Assembly (NCBI GenBank): GCA_003529325.1
Contig: DPVW01000242.1
Location: 12,302 to 28,387, forward strand
Origin: Candidatus Latescibacterota bacterium
Lineage (GTDB): Bacteria > Latescibacterota > UBA2968 > UBA8231
DNA: 16,086 bases
Reading direction: 5' to 3'
The position numbers and the translations under genes were made by a program. The notes under the pieces were generated by a model that saw only the letters and a list, made by a program, of their open reading frames with translations, ran no database searches and was not told the origin of the DNA. Below are positions 6,835 through 12,042 of the stretch, in pieces. Numbering within the stretch: the stretch's first letter is position 1; each line of letters begins with the position of its first letter.

Positions 6835-7835
6835 GAATACACCGCTCGACGCACGGCAGCGATGATGTCATCCGTCTGCGGGATACAGGCCTGTTCGAGT
6901 GCCCGATTGTAGGGAATCGGCGTATTGCGGCCGGCGACGATCTCTACAGGTGCGTCCAGATAATCGAAGGCATCCGCCTGGATGATCGAGGCGATGTCCG
7001 CTGCGACACCACCGCGACGTACCGCCTCCTGAACGATGACGACGTGTTCGGTGCGGCAAACGGATTCGACGATCGCCTGTCGATCGAGAGGGACCAGAGT
7101 ACGCGGGTCGAGGACCTCCACGTCGATGCCATGCGTGGCGGCCAGTTCTGCGGCAGCCGCCAGGGACCTGGGAATCATGTTCGACCAGGCGATGAGGGTG
7201 CAGTCCCGTCCGGCGCGCTTGATGTCGGCAACTCCGAGAGGGATCACCTCTTCCTCCTTCGGCACGAGTCCTTCGGTCATGTACAACAGCTTGTGCTCCA
7301 GGAATACAACAGGTTCGTCGTCGCGAATGGCGCTGACGAGGAGCGCGCGAGCATCTCGAGGCGTGGAGGGCATGACGAGCTTGAGTCCAGGGATGTGGTA
7401 GAACAGTCCCTCCAGAGACTGAGAGTGCTGCGCCGCCACACCATCACCGACACCACCTTGGGTGCGCAGCACCATGGGCACCGATCGTGCGCCGCCTGAC
7501 ATGAGTCGGTATTTCGCCGCCTGGTTGACGATCTGGTCCATGGTCAACAACGTGAAGTCGACGAAAAGAATCTCGACGACGGGTCGCATACCGGTGATGG
7601 CGGCACCCACGGCGGCGCCGACGATGCTGGGTTCGGCGATGGGGGTATCGATGCAACGCTTTGGTCCAAATTCGGCGAGCAGGCCATCGGTCACTTTGTA
7701 CGAGCCGCCACGTTCGGCGATGCCTACGCCGATACAGAAGACACTCTCGTCCCGAGCCATCTCCTGGCGCAGGGCCTCGTTCAGACCGTCTCGAAAGAGC
7801 AGTGTACGGCTCTCTGATTCGTTGGCGTCGGTCAT
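6831..7835 (-). CDS. Thiamine-diphosphate-dependent dehydrogenase E1 component, beta subunit
   Basis: This 334-residue subunit has the transketolase pyrimidine-binding domain (about 10-190) and transketolase C-terminal domain (about 205-325). Glu68 in IDTPIAEPSIVGAAVGAA corresponds to the glutamate that activates the thiamine aminopyrimidine ring; AAQHSQSLEGLFYHIPGLKL (134-153) carries the conserved active-site His137; PSTPRDARALL and the EVLDPRTLVPLD stretch are standard E1 beta features. With the alpha subunit it decarboxylates a 2-oxoacid or cleaves acetoin and passes the acyl group to lipoyl-E2. The length and the two-gene E1 fit AcoA/AcoB or PdhA/PdhB types, but the substrate cannot be read from sequence. 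The ATG at 7835 overlaps the alpha stop by 4 bp, with AGGAG 8 bases upstream, a good ribosome binding site. Confidence 0.93.
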   Translation of the reverse strand: MTDANESESRTLLFRDGLNEALRQEMARDESVFCIGVGIAERGGSYKVTDGLLAEFGPKRCIDTPIAEPSIVGAAVGAAITGMRPVVEILFVDFTLLTMDQIVNQAAKYRLMSGGARSVPMVLRTQGGVGDGVAAQHSQSLEGLFYHIPGLKLVMPSTPRDARALLVSAIRDDEPVVFLEHKLLYMTEGLVPKEEEVIPLGVADIKRAGRDCTLIAWSNMIPRSLAAAAELAATHGIDVEVLDPRTLVPLDRQAIVESVCRTEHVVIVQEAVRRGGVAADIASIIQADAFDYLDAPVEIVAGRNTPIPYNRALEQACIPQTDDIIAAVRRAVYS

Positions 7836-8779
7836 CTGTCGTACTCCTGCAGGAAGGCGTCGACGTCAGGTTCTGGAGAGTCGTGGGCAAAGTCGATGGC
7901 CGCCTCGATATCGGCGTCCACCTCATTCTGGATGAGATCCGCTCGTCTGTCATCCGCCATATGCCGTCGGCACAATGTCAGGGGATCGCGGCCCTTGTAG
8001 AGCTCGACCTGATCCTGCGGCATGTAGGTACCCGGATCATTCACGTGGTGACCGGCGTGGCGATAGGTCTTGGCCTCGATCAGGATCGGTCCCTCACCGG
8101 CCAGCAGCCGTCGCCGTGCATCGGTGGCACAGTCGTAGACTGCGAGCACGTCGTTGCCATCGACGGCAAGACTGTCAACACCGTAACCCTCCCCACGGTG
8201 GAACAGATCGACGACACGACTGGACTTGTCGATCGGGGTGGATACGGCAAACTGGTTGTTCTCCACTACCAGCAGCAGTGGCAGATTCCAGATGGCGGCA
8301 AGATTCAACGCTTCTCCGAAGGTTCCGTGATTGGCGGCACCGTCGGAGGAAAACACGATACAGACCCGATCTTCGCCACGAATCGTGGCGCCCAACGCGG
8401 CGCCCACACCGATGGGGATGCCCGCGCCGACGATACCATTGGCACCCAGGTTGCCAGTGTCCGGGTCGGCGATATGCATGGAGCCGCCGAGACCGCCACA
8501 GTAGCCCGTCGCCTTGCCAGTGATTTCGGCGAGCATACGGTCAAAACGACCACCACGGGCAAGACAGTGCCCGTGCCCACGGTGGGTGCTGACGATGTAG
8601 TCCTCTGTCCCCAGGGCGGCACACACACCTGTGGCGATGGCCTCCTCGCCCAGATAGGGGTGCAGATACCCGCGAATGTGTCCCTGGCGGTATAACTGGA
8701 TACAGGTCTCCTCGAAGCGGCGAATGCCGTACAGCGTACGATAGAGTCTGGCCAGGAGTTCGGGGTCGGATGTCGACAT
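7832..8779 (-). CDS. Thiamine-diphosphate-dependent dehydrogenase E1 component, alpha subunit
   Basis: This 315-residue E1 alpha subunit starts with helix LLARLYRTLYGIRRFEE (8-24) and has HPYLGEEAIATGVCAAL (40-56), STHRGHGHCLARG (64-76) and the thiamine-diphosphate motif beginning SSDGAANHGTFGEALN (144-159) and ending VVENN (171-175). The motif normally starts Gly-Asp-Gly; here the first Gly is Ser145. YRHAGHHVNDPGTYM (239-253) is the conserved phosphorylation-loop region, of the GHHVNDPG form seen in acetoin/pyruvate-type enzymes. It is the promoter-proximal gene of the nine-gene operon. An in-frame ATG at 9007 is rejected because it adds 76 non-homologous residues running across the divergent promoter and into the opposite gene. 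The ATG at 8779 has no Shine-Dalgarno site; a possible promoter ends just upstream, so the mRNA might be leaderless. Confidence 0.93.
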   Translation of the reverse strand: MSTSDPELLARLYRTLYGIRRFEETCIQLYRQGHIRGYLHPYLGEEAIATGVCAALGTEDYIVSTHRGHGHCLARGGRFDRMLAEITGKATGYCGGLGGSMHIADPDTGNLGANGIVGAGIPIGVGAALGATIRGEDRVCIVFSSDGAANHGTFGEALNLAAIWNLPLLLVVENNQFAVSTPIDKSSRVVDLFHRGEGYGVDSLAVDGNDVLAVYDCATDARRRLLAGEGPILIEAKTYRHAGHHVNDPGTYMPQDQVELYKGRDPLTLCRRHMADDRRADLIQNEVDADIEAAIDFAHDSPEPDVDAFLQEYDR

Positions 8780-8786
8780 GGGTCGA

Positions 8787-8816
8787 AATGTAGCAGCCTG
8801 GGACGTCTGCACCCAA
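8787..8816 (-). promoter_or_regulatory. Candidate sigma70-type promoter of the E1/E2-kinase-sulfatase operon
   Basis: On the minus strand TTGGGT (8816-8811) and TACATT (8792-8787) are separated by 18 bp, resembling -35 and -10 hexamers. Transcription would then begin close to 8780, at or next to the ATG at 8779. This would explain the lack of a ribosome binding site for E1 alpha. The match is weak to moderate and the assignment rests on spacing and position only. Confidence 0.35.
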
Positions 8817-8827
8817 CAGGCCGCTGC

Positions 8828-8856
8828 TTGCCGGAGTAGGACAAGGGCGCTACCAT
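8828..8856 (+). promoter_or_regulatory. Candidate sigma70-type promoter of the TIM-barrel gene
   Basis: TTGCCG (8828-8833) and TACCAT (8851-8856) are 17 bp apart, with 4 of 6 matches each to the consensus hexamers. The predicted start of transcription, near 8863, falls on the left arm of the 13-bp inverted repeat, giving a 5' leader of about 70 bases. The two candidate promoters in this gap face away from each other, as expected for a shared control region. Confidence 0.4.
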
Positions 8857-8861
8857 CCGAA

Positions 8862-8913
8862 TAGTGCCGTGTCTCGGAACAATCCTGTATTCGGCCGCCC
8901 AGACACGGCACTA
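8862..8913. repeat. Perfect 13-bp inverted repeat in the divergent control region
   Basis: TAGTGCCGTGTCT (8862-8874) and AGACACGGCACTA (8901-8913) are exact reverse complements separated by 26 bases. The right arm ends 7 bases before the AAGGAG ribosome binding site of the plus-strand gene. As DNA the arms could be half-sites of a dimeric or tetrameric regulator with centres 39 bp apart (close to whole helical turns). As RNA they could form a 13-bp stem at the very start of the transcript, near the ribosome binding site. There is no U-run after the right arm, so an ordinary intrinsic terminator is unlikely. Confidence 0.75.
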
Positions 8914-8920
8914 GGAAACC

Positions 8921-8926
8921 AAGGAG
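8921..8926 (+). promoter_or_regulatory. Ribosome binding site of the TIM-barrel gene
   Basis: AAGGAG is followed after 7 bases by ATG at 8934. It fixes that start and lies directly downstream of the right arm of the inverted repeat, so folding of the repeat could affect ribosome access. Confidence 0.75.
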
Positions 8927-8933
8927 CCCGGAT

Positions 8934-9749
8934 ATGAGCATAGAACAAGTACAGTTTGCTGGACTTTCGGTGAGCCGGTTCATCATCGGTGGCAATCCCT
9001 TCAGCACGGTGTCGCACCAGGGGCAAGCCCGCGATCTGGAGATGCGTCAGTGGTATACGACGGCTCGGATCAAGGCGACCCTTGCCGAGGCTGAAGCGAG
9101 TGGGGTAACGACCTTTCTCGGTCGAGCCGATAACCACGTGATCCGCATGTTGTGCGAGTACCGAGATGAGGGAGGTCAGATCGACTGGATCGCCCAGACC
9201 ACACCGGAACTGGCCAGCATCGAGCGCTCCGTGAGTCGGGCCCTCGGCGGTGGCGCCAACGCGATCTTCGTGCACGGTGGGCAGACGGACCAGATGCTGG
9301 CCAAGGGTGAGCTCGGCAAAGTGACGGATATCATCCAGCGCATCCGCGACGCCGGCTTGCCTGCCGGGATCGCTGGCCACAACCCCGATGTGCACCGCTG
9401 GGCGGAGGACCACCTCGACGTCGACTTCTATATGTGCTGCTACTACAATCCATCACGACGGGACGAAAAAGCCGAGCGGGATGCCGAGGCACGCGAAACC
9501 TACCGGGACGAGGATCGACAGATCATGGTGAGCCTGATCCAGAGTCTGCGTCGCCCGGCCATTCACTACAAAATCATGGCGGCAGGACGCAATGATCCAG
9601 ACGAGGCGTTCGCCTTTGCCGTCGCCCACATGCGGCCAACGGACGCGACCTGTGTCGGCGTACACACGAAGGACAACCCCGACATGGTGCGCGAAAATGT
9701 CGAGCGTCTGTCACGCTGTCTGGGCCAGGCCGCCGCAAAAGCAGCCTGA
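8934..9749 (+). CDS. TIM-barrel-like protein of unknown function (distant aldo/keto-reductase-like)
   Basis: This is a 271-residue soluble protein of unassigned function. The opening VQFAGLSVSRFIIGGNPFS (6-24) resembles the first strand of aldo/keto-reductase-like barrels (the L-G-x-S-x-x-L-x-x-G-G theme). It is followed by alternating strands and helices: TLAEAEASGVTTFLGRADNH (49-68), DWIAQTT (84-90), ANAIFVHGGQTD (108-119), LPAGIAGHN (142-150), VDFYMCCYYNPS (163-174), AIHYKIMAAGRN (209-220) and ATCVGVHTKDN (238-248). I cannot find the Asp-Tyr-Lys-His tetrad of true aldo/keto reductases. The polar ends of the strands (Asn21, Asn67, His114, His149, Asn150, Tyr170, Lys213, Asn220, Lys246) point to a barrel-mouth active site, perhaps for an aldolase, lyase or isomerase. 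It is transcribed divergently from the dehydrogenase operon through a shared control region, which suggests related regulation. A strong ribosome binding site supports the start. Confidence 0.8.
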   Translation: MSIEQVQFAGLSVSRFIIGGNPFSTVSHQGQARDLEMRQWYTTARIKATLAEAEASGVTTFLGRADNHVIRMLCEYRDEGGQIDWIAQTTPELASIERSVSRALGGGANAIFVHGGQTDQMLAKGELGKVTDIIQRIRDAGLPAGIAGHNPDVHRWAEDHLDVDFYMCCYYNPSRRDEKAERDAEARETYRDEDRQIMVSLIQSLRRPAIHYKIMAAGRNDPDEAFAFAVAHMRPTDATCVGVHTKDNPDMVRENVERLSRCLGQAAAKAA

Positions 9750-9752
9750 TCA

Positions 9753-10772
9753 TCAACTCGGCGGGGTCGGTGGCGCCCCCGTGTGCTGTTGCATGAAGTC
9801 GGCAAAATCGACGACCGCGCCGGTCTCTGCGCTCAGTGACATCGCCTCGATGATACCGATTGTTGTCAGATTGGCGGGGCCACTGATTCCGGGGGGGTGA
9901 CCACCTGCGGCATAGTCGCGCAGGCTGTCCAGCATGCAGTCGTATTGCGATGGCAGGGATGGCGCAGTCAGGGTTTGGGGTGCATCCGCGCCGGGCGCAT
10001 GGAGGACCAGCCCTTCGGGGCCAGGCACGACGGTTCCACCTTCGAAGTCGATGCGTGTATCGCCGCCCTTGGAATGCGCGGCGAAGGTGCAGGTGAAACC
10101 ACACCGGCAGCCGTTGGCAAACTCGATCCATGCATAGATACCACCGCCACCGCGATATGGGCTCCAGGACGGATTAAAGCTGTCACACCAGAGTCTGGCC
10201 GGCACGGAATCGAACATATACATGGCCGCATCGAAATCGTGTACGCCGCGCTCCCATAGATAGGCGTGAGCATCACGTCCGGAGTGATGGGTACGGGGGC
10301 GCCAGCCGTAGGTTGACACCTGGCCGAACTCCGGTCTTCCCAGTTGTCCGGAGCGGACGACTTCGCGCATTTGATGGGCGGGATTGCAGAAACGGCGATT
10401 CTGGCAGACGATGACACGGACATCCTTCGCCGCTGCCTGGCTGCAGATCTGCACGGCACTGTCGAGGCTCTTGGCGAAAGGTTTCTCGACGAGGACGTGC
10501 TTGCCAGCGACGACGGCCTCCATGCACTGTTCGGCATGTAGATCCGGTGGCGTGATGACGGCCACCGCGTCCGCCTCCACGGTCGCCATCGCTTCAGCCA
10601 ACGTGCCAAAGCACTGGGACTCGCTGAGCCCACTGACCTGTCGAGCCGCTGCGAGATTCTCTGCACTTGTATCGACGAGGGCGACGCTCTCGTAGTCGGG
10701 GTGCCCAGGGACTTCGCGGACCGGCCAAGCGCCCCGGCCCCCGGCCCCCAGATGAATCAGTCGAATCGGCAT
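9753..10772 (-). CDS. Gfo/Idh/MocA family NAD(P)-dependent oxidoreductase (second copy)
   Basis: This 339-residue protein has the dinucleotide-binding start IRLIHLGAGGRGAW (3-16), the catalytic HVLVEKPFAKS stretch (Lys97 in Glu96-Lys97-Pro98) and LWERGVHDFDAAMYMF (172-187), with His178 and Asp179 as the usual catalytic pair. The C-terminal half is the GFO/IDH/MocA beta-sheet domain. It is only distantly similar to the copy at 2185-3219 (different signature contexts), so it is a separate family member, not a recent duplicate. The likely activity is NAD(P)-linked oxidation, reduction or epimerisation of a sugar or cyclitol derivative. The ATG at 10772 has an AAAGGAAA ribosome binding site about 9 bases upstream. 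The gene is divergent from the FAD oxidase (88 bp between starts) and its stop lies 3 bp from that of the convergent TIM-barrel gene. Confidence 0.9.
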   Translation of the reverse strand: MPIRLIHLGAGGRGAWPVREVPGHPDYESVALVDTSAENLAAARQVSGLSESQCFGTLAEAMATVEADAVAVITPPDLHAEQCMEAVVAGKHVLVEKPFAKSLDSAVQICSQAAAKDVRVIVCQNRRFCNPAHQMREVVRSGQLGRPEFGQVSTYGWRPRTHHSGRDAHAYLWERGVHDFDAAMYMFDSVPARLWCDSFNPSWSPYRGGGGIYAWIEFANGCRCGFTCTFAAHSKGGDTRIDFEGGTVVPGPEGLVLHAPGADAPQTLTAPSLPSQYDCMLDSLRDYAAGGHPPGISGPANLTTIGIIEAMSLSAETGAVVDFADFMQQHTGAPPTPPS

Positions 10773-10781
10773 GATATTGTG

Positions 10782-10789
10782 TTTCCTTT
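10782..10789 (-). promoter_or_regulatory. Ribosome binding site of the second Gfo/Idh gene
   Basis: The minus strand reads AAAGGAAA 9 to 10 bases before the ATG at 10772. It supports this start; no other plausible start lies near the Rossmann motif. Confidence 0.6.
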
Positions 10790-10796
10790 GCTGAAG

Positions 10797-10824
10797 TTGA
10801 CTGCTTGGCCCTCACATGTAACAA
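10797..10824 (+). promoter_or_regulatory. Possible promoter of the FAD oxidase gene in the divergent gap 10773-10860
   Basis: TTGACT (10797-10802) is a 5-of-6 match to the -35 consensus. TAACAA (10819-10824), 16 bp downstream, is a poor -10 candidate. A short GCTCG / CGAGC inverted repeat with 8 bases between the arms lies at about 10824-10841, where a regulator could bind. The 88-bp gap must also hold the promoter of the oppositely oriented Gfo/Idh gene, for which I see no clear hexamers. Confidence 0.3.
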
Positions 10825-10860
10825 GCTCGCGGACGAACGAGCAAACCTATCGAGGATGAC

Positions 10861-12030
10861 ATGACGGATTTCGATGCAGTTGTTATCGGTGCCGGGGTAC
10901 TGGGCTGCAACGCTGCGTGGCATCTACAGGAACGGGGCTGCCGAGTCCTGGTCCTCGATGAAGCCCGGGGCCCCGCAACCCGCACGACTCGGGCGGCTGC
11001 TGGTTTCGTCTGTCTGTTCTCCACCATCCACCGACAGGAGTGGGGGCAGACTGAGTGGCTGATGCAGGATTATGGTATCGAGTTCTATTCCCGCTTGTCC
11101 CAGTCAACGGGAAAGGACTTTGCCTTCCATCGCAGTGGCATCGCCTATCTGTATCTGACGGAACAAGGCTGGACTGATATCCAGCCCTGTATCGCCACGG
11201 CCAGTGCCTACGGAACACCGCTCGAAGTCCTGACCAGCCACCGGGCGCAGACCATCCTGCCACAGGTTGCCTTCGACACAACCGTCGGTATCATCTTCGA
11301 CTCCCGCTCCCTGCGACTGCGTGCGGCGGATGCGATTCCTGCTCTCGCCGCACAAGTCGAGCAACGAGGAGGTGAGATCAGATATGACGTCAAGGTCGAT
11401 GGGTTCGCCCTGGAGGGTGGCAGAGTTTCAGGCGTGCGAACCACTGAGGACGTTGTGGCTGGTGAGTGCGTCGTCGTCGCCGCCGGTGCGTGGTCAAGAC
11501 CATTGTTGGCACCCCTGGTATGCCTTCCGGGTGAACCAACCATCGTCGCGCGCTACACGACGCGGCCACTGCCTGGCGTCGATGAGCACCTGCCGATGCT
11601 CATGTTCTCCGACTCCGTGCATCGATTCTTCATTCGCGAGGAACGTGGTGGTCTGCTCATCGGTGGCGCGGATCTGCAGCCTTTGCCGGCGGACCGCGCC
11701 ATCAACGCCACTGCGCCACCCCACGGTATCGACGGTCTGCCCCAAGATCACGCATATCGCATGCGTGAGCATCTGCGCAAGGTGGAGCATGTTCTACCGC
11801 TATTGAGACAGGCCGATATCGAGCAGACCGACGCCGGTCTGCCCGTATACACCGAAGACCGCCGTTTCGTCGCCGATTCGATACCCGGGGTCGAGGGGCT
11901 GTATGCCCTGGCTGCCTGTAACGAGGCGGGTGTCACCCACGGTCCCGCTCTTGGTCGGCATCTGGCGGAACTCATCGTCGATGGTGACACCCGGTTGCCA
12001 CGCTCCCGATACGCCATCGATCGTTTCTGA
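10861..12030 (+). CDS. FAD-dependent amino-acid/amine oxidoreductase (DAO family)
   Basis: This 389-residue flavoprotein begins with the ADP-binding fold FDAVVIGAGVLGCNAAWHL (4-22; Gly10, Gly12, Gly15), then VLVLDEARGPATRTTRAAAG (29-48), the D-amino-acid-oxidase family's second FAD motif. The middle contains a substrate-binding beta domain. The end has GLYALAACNEAGVTHGPALG (about 340-365), the conserved strand-helix that closes over the flavin, followed by a C-terminal helix. Close families are glycine, sarcosine and D-amino-acid oxidases and dehydrogenases, which oxidise an amine at its alpha carbon. No signal peptide or membrane segment is seen. The ATG at 10861 has GAGG 5 bases upstream. 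The gene converges on the lyase-like gene with 12 bp between stops. An amine substrate would link it with the N-acyl-amino-acid-type amidohydrolase at the left end, but that is speculative. Confidence 0.9.
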   Translation: MTDFDAVVIGAGVLGCNAAWHLQERGCRVLVLDEARGPATRTTRAAAGFVCLFSTIHRQEWGQTEWLMQDYGIEFYSRLSQSTGKDFAFHRSGIAYLYLTEQGWTDIQPCIATASAYGTPLEVLTSHRAQTILPQVAFDTTVGIIFDSRSLRLRAADAIPALAAQVEQRGGEIRYDVKVDGFALEGGRVSGVRTTEDVVAGECVVVAAGAWSRPLLAPLVCLPGEPTIVARYTTRPLPGVDEHLPMLMFSDSVHRFFIREERGGLLIGGADLQPLPADRAINATAPPHGIDGLPQDHAYRMREHLRKVEHVLPLLRQADIEQTDAGLPVYTEDRRFVADSIPGVEGLYALAACNEAGVTHGPALGRHLAELIVDGDTRLPRSRYAIDRF

Positions 12031-12042
12031 AGCGTCAGGCAT

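Noticed and set aside
7661..8695. 344-residue plus-strand open reading frame
   Set aside because: It is antisense to the E1 genes, which have intact catalytic motifs; the plus-strand product resembles no family.
8862..8913. Inverted repeat as an intrinsic terminator
   Set aside because: The 26-base loop is long, no T-run follows either arm, and the repeat lies upstream of a gene rather than after one.
8780..9007. Upstream in-frame extension of E1 alpha to ATG at 9007
   Set aside because: It would cross the divergent promoter, the inverted repeat and the start of the opposite gene, and adds no family-like sequence.
9753..9785. GC-rich stretch GGCGGGGTCGGTGGCGCCCC near the end of the second Gfo/Idh gene as a terminator
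   Set aside because: It has at most a 4-bp stem, is inside the coding region and has no T-run.
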